In this document: positions 22,671 to 30,798 of the stretch, piece by piece
Layout: every line of letters starts with the position of its first letter
How positions within the stretch are numbered: position 1 is the first letter of the stretch
Assembly (NCBI RefSeq): GCF_020889705.1
Contig: NZ_JACMYP010000066.1
Coordinates: 1 to 34,660, forward strand
Direction of reading: 5' to 3'
DNA from: Bradyrhizobium altum
GTDB taxonomy: Bacteria > Pseudomonadota > Alphaproteobacteria > Rhizobiales > Xanthobacteraceae
Length of the DNA: 34,660 nt
Program-made: the position numbers and the translations under genes
The notes under the pieces: model-generated
Told to the model about the DNA's origin: nothing
The model's input: only the letters and a program-made list of their open reading frames with translations
Databases searched by the model: none

Positions 22671-24073
22671 CGCGCGCCCCCCACGGCTGCACCTGCCGCC
22701 GGCGTGATGCCGGCCGCACGGGCGGGAAGGTCTTTTGTCGGGCCTTGCTCGCCGGGATGCGGCGGCTGCGCCATCAGCCGCAGGATATAGATCACGCCCG
22801 CGGTGAACACGGCAAAATAGACGATGATGAAGGCGACCAGCGAGGAGCCTACCGCCGGCGCTGCCAGCGGCGATACCGAATCGGTGGTGCGCAGCAGCCC
22901 GTAGACGGTGAACGGTTGCCGCCCGGTCTCGGTGGTGATCCAGCCGGCGAGCACCGCGATGAAGCCCGCCGGGCCCATCAGGACCGCGAAGCGATGCAGC
23001 AGCTGCGACTGGTACATCATGCCGCGCCAGCGCATCAGCAGGCTGAACAGGCCAAGGCCCAGGATCAGGAAGCCGAGCCCGACCATGACGCGGAACGCCC
23101 AGAAGGTGATCGGCACCGGCGGCCAGTTCTCGCGCGGCACGGTGTCGAGGCCGGCGAGCGGTGCGTCGAGCGAATGCTTCAGGATCAGCGACGACAGTTT
23201 CGGCACCTCGATCGCGTATTTCACCTTGGCATCACGCTGGTCGGGCCAGCCGAACAGGATCAGCGGCGCACCGTCCTTGTGGCTTTGATAATGGCCTTCC
23301 ATCGCCATCACCTTGGCCGGCTGGTGCTCCAGCGTGTTGAGGCCGTGCTGGTCGCCGGCGAGGATCTGGATCGGCGCCACCAGGGTTGCCATCCACATCG
23401 CCATCGAGAACATCACGCGCGGGCCGGCGAGATGCTGGTCGCGCAGCAGGTGCCAGGCGCCGACCCCGCCGACCACGAGCGAGGTGGTGAGATACGCCGC
23501 CAGCACCATGTGCACGAGGCGATAGGGAAAGGACGGATTGAAGATCACCTTCAGCCAGTCGGCGGCGACAAACTGGCCGTCGGCATTGACGGCATGACCG
23601 GTCGGCGTCTGCATCCAGGAATTGGCCGACAGAATCCAGAACGCCGAGATCAGCGTGCCGATCGCGACCATCAACGTCGCCACGAAATGCAGCCTGGGGC
23701 CGACGCGTTCGAGCCCGAACAGCATCACGCCAAGAAAGCCCGCCTCGAGGAAGAACGCGGTCAAGACCTCATAGGCCATCATCGGGCCGATCACCGGCCC
23801 GGTCTTGTCGGCAAAGGACGACCAGTTGGTGCCGAACTGGTAGGACATCACGATGCCCGAGACCACGCCCATTCCGAACGCGACCGCGAAGATCTTCAGC
23901 CAGTAATTGAACAGGTTGATGTAGACCTCGCGCTTGGTGGCCAGCCACAGCGCTTCGAGCACGGCGAGATAGCTCGCAAGCCCGATCGAGAATGCGGGAA
24001 ACACGATGTGGAACGACATCGTGAAAGCGAATTGCGCGCGGGCGAGTACGACCGCATCCCAGCCTTCGAACAT
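22667..24073 (-). CDS. cydA: Cytochrome bd-type (CIO) ubiquinol oxidase subunit I
   Basis: 468 residues. Heme ligands are visible: H22 in MSFHIVFPAFSIG, the second histidine in YRLVHMVLAAYL, and the conserved glutamates in YEVLTAFFLEAGFLGVMLFG. GWITTETGRQPFTVYGLLRTTDSVSP matches the GRQP motif. The Q-loop region is short, as in the cyanide-insensitive (CioA) subgroup, and the following DUF2474 gene supports that. Start ATG 24073. No cydDC genes are in the window. Confidence 0.95.
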   Translation of the reverse strand: MFEGWDAVVLARAQFAFTMSFHIVFPAFSIGLASYLAVLEALWLATKREVYINLFNYWLKIFAVAFGMGVVSGIVMSYQFGTNWSSFADKTGPVIGPMMAYEVLTAFFLEAGFLGVMLFGLERVGPRLHFVATLMVAIGTLISAFWILSANSWMQTPTGHAVNADGQFVAADWLKVIFNPSFPYRLVHMVLAAYLTTSLVVGGVGAWHLLRDQHLAGPRVMFSMAMWMATLVAPIQILAGDQHGLNTLEHQPAKVMAMEGHYQSHKDGAPLILFGWPDQRDAKVKYAIEVPKLSSLILKHSLDAPLAGLDTVPRENWPPVPITFWAFRVMVGLGFLILGLGLFSLLMRWRGMMYQSQLLHRFAVLMGPAGFIAVLAGWITTETGRQPFTVYGLLRTTDSVSPLAAPAVGSSLVAFIIVYFAVFTAGVIYILRLMAQPPHPGEQGPTKDLPARAAGITPAAGAAVGGAR

Positions 24074-24122
24074 CACGCACCGTCCGTCGTCAATTTCCGG
24101 CGCGATCACGTTCGGAATCGCG

Positions 24123-24156
24123 CATTCCCGGCGTTGAGCCTATCATGCCGGGAATG
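24123..24156. repeat. Short REP-like dyad upstream of cydA
   Basis: Perfect 10-bp arms CATTCCCGGC / GCCGGGAATG with a 14-base loop, related to the ends of the family E repeat. It lies between the thioredoxin gene and cydA and may end the ccdA-thioredoxin transcript. Confidence 0.65.
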
Positions 24157-24163
24157 ACGGCGG

Positions 24164-24198
24164 ATTGTCCAATTAGCTGACAAATTGTCCAATCAGCT
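24164..24198. promoter_or_regulatory. 20-bp-spaced direct repeat upstream of cydA
   Basis: ATTGTCCAATTAGCT (24164-24178) and ATTGTCCAATCAGCT (24184-24198), 14 of 15 identical with a 20-bp period. The second copy overlaps the last codons of the thioredoxin gene. The repeats are about 90-125 bp before the cydA start, where an activator site would be expected. Function inferred. Confidence 0.4.
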
Positions 24199-24771
24199 AT
24201 TGGCGTTGAGCAGCCGGGCGACGGTGCGGTCGATCTCGTCGTACTGGCCCTCGCCGGCGTGCTGGAACACGATCTTGCCGTTCTGGTCGATGATGTACTG
24301 CGCCGGCCAGTACTGGTTACCGTAGGCGTTCCAGGTCTGCGAATTGTTGTCCTGCGCCACCGGATACAGGATGCCGTGCCGCTTCAGCGCCGCCTGCACG
24401 TTGGAGGCCGAATGCTCGAACGGGAATTCCGGCGTGTGGACCCCGATCACGACGAGGCCGCGATCCCGGTACTTTGAATAAAGTTGGGTGACGTGCGGCA
24501 GCGTGTTGACGCAGTTGACGCAGCCATAGGTCCAGAAATCCACCAGCACGACCTTGCCGCGCAGGTCGGCAAGCTTGAGCGGCTGCGAGTTGAACCAGTT
24601 GCTGATGCCGGCGAATTCGGGTGCGGTCTGGCTCTGCGCGGTGGTCATCGCGGTGGCCATCGGAACGGGCACGGCCGGCGCGTTGGACTCGGTGCAGAGG
24701 CCGGGGATGACGGCGCCGCCGAGGCCAAGGCCCGCCACAAGAGCGGATACAGCAATCAAGCGCAGGGACAT
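24193..24771 (-). CDS. Exported thioredoxin-like protein (DipZ C-domain/SoxW-like)
   Basis: 192 residues. Signal peptide MSLRLIAVSALVAGLGLGGA; thioredoxin-like domain with active site FWTYGCVNCVNTLP (C84, C87), the variant seen in the periplasmic domain of DipZ-type proteins, plus VIGVHTPEFPFEHSASNV. ATG 24771 has a strong AAGGAG. It follows ccdA by 17 bp, so the pair makes a membrane electron relay that keeps this thioredoxin reduced outside the membrane. A SoxW-type role for the Sox system in this window is possible but not shown. Confidence 0.88.
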   Translation of the reverse strand: MSLRLIAVSALVAGLGLGGAVIPGLCTESNAPAVPVPMATAMTTAQSQTAPEFAGISNWFNSQPLKLADLRGKVVLVDFWTYGCVNCVNTLPHVTQLYSKYRDRGLVVIGVHTPEFPFEHSASNVQAALKRHGILYPVAQDNNSQTWNAYGNQYWPAQYIIDQNGKIVFQHAGEGQYDEIDRTVARLLNANS

Positions 24772-24788
24772 CGATATCTCCTTTGAGC

Positions 24789-25484
24789 TCACAGGCCGAT
24801 CTGGCCGTTGGGATAGAACTGGGTCAGCCACGCCACGATCAGCGTGTCGTATTGCAGGTAGGACAGCGCGGCGAAGGCGATGATCACGACGCCGAAGCCT
24901 TGCTGCAGGCGCGGCGCGATCCGCGCCATGCTGCGCACGCGGGTGCTGACGGCCTGCCCGCCATAGGCAATGGCAAGCATCGGGATCGCGGCGCCGATCG
25001 CATAGGTCACGAGCTGCAGGCTCGCCCACGCCGTGTCCTTCGAGGTCGCGACGATGGTCAGGATCGAGCCGAGCACGGGACCGGCGCACGGTGTCCACAC
25101 CAGGCCGAGCGTGCTGCCGAGCACGAAGCCGCCGAACAGGCTCTGCGACGGCCCGGCCTGACTGAGGCTGCCGGCGGCGCCGGTCAGCCGGATCGACAGC
25201 CATTCGAACGGCGCCGGCCAGATCATCAACAGGCCGAAGCCCGCGAGCAGGATGGCCGCGCCGGTCCGCAGCAGGTTCGGATCGAAATCGAAGGCGCGCG
25301 TGATCGCACTCAGCAGCAATGCCACGGCAGAGAATGACATCACGAAGCCGAGCGCGATCATCGCGGGCCGCGCCTTGCCGGTCTGGCCTATCGATACCCC
25401 GAGCAGGATCGGCAGCATCGGCAGGGTGCAAGGGGCGGCGACGGTGGCGACACCGGCAAGCAGGGCAAGGGCAAGGCTGAGCAT
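24789..25484 (-). CDS. ccdA: CcdA/DsbD-type membrane thiol-disulfide transporter (SoxV-like)
   Basis: 231 residues, about six membrane helices. The two conserved cysteines are C19 in VAAPCTLPMLP and C133 in VWTPCAGPVLG, which carry electrons from cytosolic thioredoxin across the membrane. First gene of a two-gene operon with the exported thioredoxin. The family includes CcdA (cytochrome c maturation) and SoxV (Sox reactivation); sequence alone does not choose between them. Confidence 0.92.
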   Translation of the reverse strand: MLSLALALLAGVATVAAPCTLPMLPILLGVSIGQTGKARPAMIALGFVMSFSAVALLLSAITRAFDFDPNLLRTGAAILLAGFGLLMIWPAPFEWLSIRLTGAAGSLSQAGPSQSLFGGFVLGSTLGLVWTPCAGPVLGSILTIVATSKDTAWASLQLVTYAIGAAIPMLAIAYGGQAVSTRVRSMARIAPRLQQGFGVVIIAFAALSYLQYDTLIVAWLTQFYPNGQIGL

Positions 25485-25640
25485 CGTCGTCCGTCCATCA
25501 GAAGTCCCGGCGCGCCAGAGGGCCGTGCCGGGTACGCCTGATGTTCTTCGCGATGACGGCGTGGCCGTTACGGAGAGTTGGCCGCGGATGACGTCACGTC
25601 TGTGTGAGACGAACTGCTTTCGGCCTCACGACCGCGCGCC

Positions 25641-25682
25641 AAAAACAGAGCGACCCGGCTGGGGGGCATCCCGGCCGGGTCG
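25641..25682 (-). terminator. Rho-independent-like terminator after the sigma-factor gene
   Basis: On the minus strand the stem CGACCCGGC pairs with GCCGGGTCG (9 bp, extended after one mismatch), followed by CTCTG and then TTTTT. It lies about 215 bp beyond the sigma-factor stop, so the transcript would have a long 3' region. The U-tract is short and offset, so efficiency is uncertain. Confidence 0.5.
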
Positions 25683-25720
25683 TTGGAGGTTACTTGGGAG
25701 GTTAGAACTAGGGAGGTATC
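25641..25720 (-). ncRNA. Candidate 3'-derived small RNA with three CCTCC motifs
   Basis: Minus strand: ACCTCCC (25717-25711), AACCTCCC (25703-25696) and AACCTCC (25691-25685), then directly the terminator hairpin. Repeated single-stranded CCUCC (anti-Shine-Dalgarno) motifs ahead of a terminator are the hallmark of several alphaproteobacterial regulatory RNAs. The rest of the 413-bp gap 25485-25897 is AT-richer than its surroundings and holds no gene I can support; an AGGAGGAG stretch (25868-25876) has no ATG, GTG or TTG at usable spacing. No promoter for a separate RNA was recognised, so processing from the sigma-factor mRNA is the simpler model. Confidence 0.35.
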
Positions 25721-25897
25721 GAAACCTGGGTCAGTGAATTGGGGTTGGGTTGCGTCGTTGGATATGGGTATAGAGATCGCGTTTTTCCGGGTGATGTCGT
25801 CGATTGTTTCAATTGTTTCGTCGCCGAACTTTTTTGGCTTCGTGGACAATCGCCCGGGCTGTTTGATCTCCTCCTAAATATCTGAATTTGCTTTACT

Positions 25898-26509
25898 TTA
25901 TGCCGCGACGCTGTCCACGCCGGCACCCCGGAGGAGGTCGGCGAGCTGCTTGCGGGCATAGAACATGCGGGTCTTCACCGTGCTCTGCGGGATACCGATG
26001 ATCTGGCCGGCCTCCTCGACCGACTTCTCATGGTAGTAGACCAGATTGATGATCTCGCGGTGGGCCGGCGACAGCTTGGCCACGCAGGCGCGCAGGATCT
26101 CGCTGGTGGTGGCGCGATCGAGCGAGGTTTCCGGCGTGTCGGCGCCGTCGGCGATCTCCAGCACGTCGTCCTGGTCGATGTCCTCATGCCTGCGCTGACG
26201 CAGCGCGGTGAGCGCCTTGAAGCGGGCGATCGACAGCAGCCAGGTCGAGACCTGCGAGCGGCCCTCGAACTGGGCCGCGGTGCGCCAGACGTCGAGGAAC
26301 ACCTGGCTGACCAGGTCCTCGGCCATCGTGGTGTCGCGCACCATGCGGAGTACAAAGCGGTAAACCCGGACGTTGTGACGGGCATAGAGCGTGTGCATCG
26401 AGGTGCGGTTATTCTTGGCGATATGCGCAAGCAGCGTTTCATCCGAGGTCGCGCGTGCAGCGTCGATGTGCTTCTTGGCTGCAGAGTTGATGGCGATGAC
26501 GTTCGGCAT
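25898..26509 (-). CDS. ECF-type RNA polymerase sigma factor (sigma-70 family)
   Basis: 203 residues. Region 2 is at about 38-100 (LYARHNVRVYRFVLRMVRDTTMAEDLVSQVFLDVWRTAAQFEGRSQVSTWLLSIARFKALTALRQRR) and region 4 at about 140-195 (LRACVAKLSPAHREIINLVYYHEKSVEEAGQIIGIPQSTVKTRMFYARKQL). No regions 1 or 3, as in ECF sigma factors. ATG 26509 is preceded by GGGAG. No anti-sigma gene is recognisable beside it; the gene downstream is the divergent-looking repeat-rich gap, and upstream is an acyltransferase. The 246-bp upstream gap has an inverted repeat and a direct repeat that may take part in its control. Confidence 0.92.
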   Translation of the reverse strand: MPNVIAINSAAKKHIDAARATSDETLLAHIAKNNRTSMHTLYARHNVRVYRFVLRMVRDTTMAEDLVSQVFLDVWRTAAQFEGRSQVSTWLLSIARFKALTALRQRRHEDIDQDDVLEIADGADTPETSLDRATTSEILRACVAKLSPAHREIINLVYYHEKSVEEAGQIIGIPQSTVKTRMFYARKQLADLLRGAGVDSVAA

Positions 26510-26546
26510 GACGGGCTCCCAGTTCGCCGTTGGGCGGCGGTTCGTT

Positions 26547-26650
26547 GGGAGAATTGTTAGTTAGCGCCCGTTTCCGGATGTCTGCGCGAAAAGCGGAAAA
26601 TGGTTTCGTGACCGGGAGAATTGTTTCGTCGCGGCCCCGGCGACGAAACA
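26547..26650. promoter_or_regulatory. Inverted and direct repeats upstream of the sigma-factor gene
   Basis: A perfect 11-bp inverted repeat TGTTTCGTCGC / GCGACGAAACA with a 7-base spacer lies at 26622-26650. The 12-mer GGGAGAATTGTT occurs twice in the same orientation, at 26547-26558 and 26614-26625, 67 bp apart. The region is the promoter gap of the sigma-factor gene. I could not fit a clear ECF -35/-10 pair. Confidence 0.45.
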
Positions 26651-26755
26651 TTCGGGACCAAAAAGCCAGTCATTTCAACATACGGAAAATTGGAACGGCC
26701 AGATGCGCCGCTGTCGGAACGAATCCGGCCTATGACTTCCGGCACTACCGGCGGC

Positions 26756-27823
26756 CTATTCGGCCGCCTGCAGCGCAGGCGCTGCCTTTTTCGGGGCAAT
26801 CCAGAACGCATCGGGCCTCTCGAACAGGAAATTGGCCCGGGCCGCCAGCGCCAGCCGCCAGATCAGGAGCGAGCCTGCGACGCCGACCGCGGTGACGATC
26901 AGCGCGACCCAGCCGATGTCGTGGATGACATCGGACCGCAGCAGAAGGGTGCGTGACGCGGCCATCGGCAGGAAGAAGGCGAGGTAGATCACGATCGAGT
27001 GCTCGCCGCAGAAGCGCAGGAAGCCGAGCCAGTGTGCGTGCGCGAGCAGCGTGCCGGTCACGATGATCGCGCAGGCGCCGGCCAGGCCGAGCGCCAGCGA
27101 GACGACCGGCCATTCACTGATGTCGAGCGCAACCAGGCTGCCATTGACGAGCGCCCAGAGCCCAAGCCCGAGCAGCGCAAATGCAGGCCGCGCCCGCGCG
27201 CGGTCCGACAGCGCGAACACGTAAGCAGCGAGCACATAGCCGGTGAAGAAGTAGACGAAGCGGGCGCAGAACTCGTCGATCACGGTCCAGCCGGTCACGA
27301 CATGCGCGCTCTCCAGCGCCGCGGCAACGAGCCAGATCGCGAGCGGGTGGACATTGCGCGTGAGCTTGGTGACGACGAAGAAGATCGGCAGCAGATAGAT
27401 GAACCACAGCGTGCCGAACGGCTCGATGAAGGCCTCGAGATATTGCAGCCCGACCGCGGCCCAGCCGGCCTCAGCGGCCAGCGACGGTGCCTTGAAGCCG
27501 AACTGGATCGTCACCCACAGCACGTAGAAATAGGCGAAGTGCATCACCTTGCGGTCGAGATACGTGCGCCAGTCGCGATCGATCACGACCGACAGGAACA
27601 GCCCCGAGATCAGGAAGAAGTCCGGCATCCGGAACGGTTTCGCGAAGATCACGACATAGTGCATGAAGCCGGTTTGCTCGGCGGCCTTCTCGACCCCCAG
27701 CACCGAATGCATCATCACGACCATGACGATGCAGATGCCCTTGGCATAGTCGACCCAATCGACACGCGCGCCCGCGTTCCCGGCGGAACGATCTGTCGCA
27801 GCTTGTGTGCCGTTTGTGGTCAT
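26756..27823 (-). CDS. Acyltransferase-3 family membrane protein
   Basis: 355 residues with about 10 membrane helices. The family start DWVDYAKGICIVMVVMMHSVLGV is clear, followed by FAKPFRMPDFFLISGLFLS with the conserved R and the acyl-transfer region. Such proteins O-acylate surface polysaccharides or other extracytoplasmic sugars. ATG 27823 with GGGACAAGG immediately upstream. Same strand as the sigma-factor gene but 246 bp apart, so co-transcription is doubtful. Acceptor unknown. Confidence 0.9.
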   Translation of the reverse strand: MTTNGTQAATDRSAGNAGARVDWVDYAKGICIVMVVMMHSVLGVEKAAEQTGFMHYVVIFAKPFRMPDFFLISGLFLSVVIDRDWRTYLDRKVMHFAYFYVLWVTIQFGFKAPSLAAEAGWAAVGLQYLEAFIEPFGTLWFIYLLPIFFVVTKLTRNVHPLAIWLVAAALESAHVVTGWTVIDEFCARFVYFFTGYVLAAYVFALSDRARARPAFALLGLGLWALVNGSLVALDISEWPVVSLALGLAGACAIIVTGTLLAHAHWLGFLRFCGEHSIVIYLAFFLPMAASRTLLLRSDVIHDIGWVALIVTAVGVAGSLLIWRLALAARANFLFERPDAFWIAPKKAAPALQAAE

Positions 27824-28036
27824 CCTTGTCCCATTCCGGCGTGATCGGGTCCATCATCGGCCCGATCTGTTGCTTTCTCCTTTATCCATACAAAGGATGT
27901 GCCGCCGAACCCGGCGCTATCCCCGGTTCCCTGTAACCGGCGAATGGTCTAAGAGGCCCGGAAATCCTAGAAGAAGCCGTGCTTCGTTAACCACAGGACG
28001 CAGGTCGGCCGAGGGCCGCTGCCGCGATGAGACTCC

Positions 28037-30505
28037 TTGCCGCACCATTTCGATAGCCCGCTGCCGATCGATGCCGTGCTGGATGAGCTCGACCGCACGC
28101 TCGATCGCCACAATGCCGCCGTGCTGGTCGCGCCGCCGGGCGCCGGCAAGACCACGCGCGTGCCGCTGGCGTTGCTCGATGCGCCGTGGGCCAGGGGCAA
28201 GAAGATCATCGTGCTGGAGCCGCGCCGCATCGCCGCGCGCGCCAGCGCCGAGCGGATGGCAAAGACGCTCGGCGAGCGTCCCGGGGAGACCGTCGGCTAT
28301 CGGGTGCGCTTCGGCTCAAAGGTGTCGCGCGCGACGCGGATCGAGGTCGTCACCGAGGGCATTTTCTCGCGCCAGATCCTCGACGATCCCGAGCTCATCG
28401 GCGTCGCCGCCGTGCTGTTCGACGAATTCCACGAGCGCTCGCTCGATGCCGATCTCGGGCTGGCGCTGGCGCGCGATGCGCAAACCGGCCTGCGCGAGGA
28501 CCTGCGCATCCTCGTGATGTCGGCAACGCTCGACGGCGCGCGCGTTGCAAGGCTGCTCGGCGACGCGCCTGTTGTCGAGAGCGAGGGGCGCGCCTTCCCG
28601 GTCGAGACACGTTATGTCGGCCGCAAGGTCGACGCGCCGCTGGAGCGGCAGATGGCGGAGACGATCGCGACCGCGCTGCGCGCCGATGCCGGCTCGGTGC
28701 TCGCGTTCCTGCCGGGCGCGGCCGAGATCCGCCGCACCCAGACCTTCCTCGCCGAGCGCGTGCATGACGCCTCGGTCGAGATCGTGCCGCTGTTCGGCGC
28801 GCTCGATGCCGCCGTGCAGGATCGCGCCATCGCGCCGGCGCCGAAGGGCACGCGCAAGGTGGTGCTGGCGACCTCGATCGCCGAGACCTCGCTGACCATC
28901 GAGGGCGTGCGCATCGTGGTCGACTCCGGCCTGGCGCGGGTGCCGCGCTACGAGCCGGATATCGCGCTGACCCGGCTCGAGACCGTGCGGGCCTCGCGCG
29001 CCGCGGTCGATCAGCGGCGCGGCCGCGCCGGCCGTACCGAGCCCGGCGTCTGCTACCGTCTGTGGGACGAGCCGCAGACCGCATCGCTCCCGGCCTACAC
29101 CGCGCCGGAGATCCTCTCCGCCGACCTGTCCTCGCTGGTGCTCGACCTCGCGCAATGGGGCGTCAGCGATCCCGCAAGCCTTGCCTTCCTCGATCCGCCG
29201 CCCGGGCCGGCGCTGAAAGAAGCGAGATCGCTGCTCGACGAGCTCGGTGCGCTCGACGGCGACGGCCGCATCACCGAGGAGGGCAAGAGCCTGCGCGCGC
29301 TGGCGCTGCCGCCGCGGCTGGCGCGCATGATCGTGGACTCGGCGCGCTTCGGCGTGGGCGAGGAGGCGGCCGAGATTGCCGCCGTGCTGAGCGAGCGCGG
29401 GCTCGGCGGCGACAGCGTCGATCTCGATCACAGGCTCGACCAGTTCCGCCGCGACCGCTCGCAGCGCGCATCGAGCGCGCGGAGCATGGCCGCGCGCTGG
29501 GCTTCGCAGGTGAAGCCGGCGGTGAGCGAGCAGAAGGATCTCTCCACCGGCGTCATGCTGGCCTTCGCGTTTCCGGATCGCGTTGCCAAGAACCGCGGCA
29601 ATGGCAGCTTCGTGCTGGCCAATGGCCGCGGCGCCGCCGTCGAGCAGACCGCGGCGCTGGCGCGGCTGCCCACTATCGCGGTTGCCGAACTGACGGGGAC
29701 GGCCGCGAGCGGCCGCATCCTGCTGGCGGCGCCGATCACCCAGGACGAGATCGAGCAGCGCTTCGCCGACCAGATCGAAAACGTCGAAGAGGTGACGTTC
29801 GACCGCGGCGCGATGGCGCTGCGCGCGCGCCGCCGGCGTTCGCTGCACGCGATCACGCTGTCGGAAGCGCCGATGTCGCTCAAGCCATCGGCCGAGACTG
29901 CGCGCGTGTTCGCCGACGGCTTGATCGCTGTGGGTCTCGATCGGCTGCCGTGGTCGAAGCATTCGAAACAGTGGCGCGATCGAATCATGTTCCTGCGCAA
30001 GGCCGAGGACGAGAGCTGGCCCGATCTGTCAGACACTGCACTCGCCGCGCGGGCCGACGACTGGCTGGTGCCCGCCCTCTACGACAAGACCGCGCTGAAG
30101 GATCTCACTGCCGGCGACCTGTCTGACGCGCTGACGGCGCTGTTGCCGTGGGACCTGCGCGCGCGGCTCGATCGCGAGGCGCCGACGCATTTCGAGGCGC
30201 CGACGGGAACGCAGCTTGCGATCGACTACGAGGCCGAACAGGGCCCGACCATCGCGGTGCGGCTGCAGGAACTGTTCGGGCTCAACACCCATCCCTCGAT
30301 CGCCAAGGGCGCGGTGCCGCTGGTGCTGGAACTGCTGTCGCCCGCGCAGCGACCGGTGCAGGTGACGCGCGATCTGCCCGGCTTCTGGCGCGGCAGCTAC
30401 GCAGCCGTCCGTTCCGACCTGCGCGGCCGCTATCCGCGCCATCCCTGGCCGGAAGATCCCGCCAGCGCGATGCCGACCAGGCGCGTGAAACCGCGCGGCA
30501 CTTGA
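28037..30505 (+). CDS. hrpB: ATP-dependent helicase HrpB
   Basis: 822 residues, normal HrpB length. Walker A APPGAGKTT (32-40), DEFH (129-132) in place of DEAH, SAT (162-164) and the motif VI region QRRGRAGRTEPGVCYRLW. The C-terminal HrpB-specific domain ends GSYAAVRSDLRGRYPRHPWPEDP. The frame is closed by a TGA at 28028, and the only start that preserves the family N-terminus (LPIDAVLDEL) is a TTG at 28037; the nearby ATG at 28027 is in another frame and stops after nine codons. DEAH-family RNA helicase of unclear cellular role. Confidence 0.95.
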   Translation: MPHHFDSPLPIDAVLDELDRTLDRHNAAVLVAPPGAGKTTRVPLALLDAPWARGKKIIVLEPRRIAARASAERMAKTLGERPGETVGYRVRFGSKVSRATRIEVVTEGIFSRQILDDPELIGVAAVLFDEFHERSLDADLGLALARDAQTGLREDLRILVMSATLDGARVARLLGDAPVVESEGRAFPVETRYVGRKVDAPLERQMAETIATALRADAGSVLAFLPGAAEIRRTQTFLAERVHDASVEIVPLFGALDAAVQDRAIAPAPKGTRKVVLATSIAETSLTIEGVRIVVDSGLARVPRYEPDIALTRLETVRASRAAVDQRRGRAGRTEPGVCYRLWDEPQTASLPAYTAPEILSADLSSLVLDLAQWGVSDPASLAFLDPPPGPALKEARSLLDELGALDGDGRITEEGKSLRALALPPRLARMIVDSARFGVGEEAAEIAAVLSERGLGGDSVDLDHRLDQFRRDRSQRASSARSMAARWASQVKPAVSEQKDLSTGVMLAFAFPDRVAKNRGNGSFVLANGRGAAVEQTAALARLPTIAVAELTGTAASGRILLAAPITQDEIEQRFADQIENVEEVTFDRGAMALRARRRRSLHAITLSEAPMSLKPSAETARVFADGLIAVGLDRLPWSKHSKQWRDRIMFLRKAEDESWPDLSDTALAARADDWLVPALYDKTALKDLTAGDLSDALTALLPWDLRARLDREAPTHFEAPTGTQLAIDYEAEQGPTIAVRLQELFGLNTHPSIAKGAVPLVLELLSPAQRPVQVTRDLPGFWRGSYAAVRSDLRGRYPRHPWPEDPASAMPTRRVKPRGT

Positions 30506-30560
30506 TCCCGGCGCAAACGCGCAGCGTGGTTGCGCCTGAAGGGTTGCATTTCCTTTATTC

Positions 30561-30682
30561 GTCGTCCCGGCGAAGGCCGGGACCCATACACCGCGGCCGG
30601 TGTTGTAGACGGGACTCGTCGTTCCAACATCGCGCAACAAGAGACATTTGTGGTTATGGGTCCCGGCCTTCGCCGGGACGAC
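30561..30682. repeat. Palindromic repeat with perfect 28-bp arms, family H
   Basis: Starts GTCGTCCCGGCGAAGGCCGG and ends with its exact reverse complement, the arms extending through CCCATA / TATGGG to 28 bp each, around a 66-base centre. It takes up most of the 293-bp gap between hrpB and the NCS1 transporter. Just downstream (about 30694-30709) is a fragment of the family C repeat. Confidence 0.85.
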
Positions 30683-30798
30683 ACCGAGTCTCCGTTTTCC
30701 GGATCATGCTGATCGGTTGCGCTGGCGAGCGCCGGCAAACGGTGGTTAGATTTGCGGGCTGGGATGGGATCACGGGCTCGCACTTTGGGGAGGCCGCC

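Noticed and set aside
25568..25849. 93-codon open frame with TTG start downstream of the sigma-factor gene
   Set aside because: The start is 18 or more nt from the only ribosome-binding site, the frame contains the CCTCC motifs and runs through the terminator hairpin, and codon use (ATA, CTA, ACA) is unlike the neighbours.
28316..29962. 548-codon open frame on the minus strand
   Set aside because: Antisense shadow of hrpB without domain signatures.
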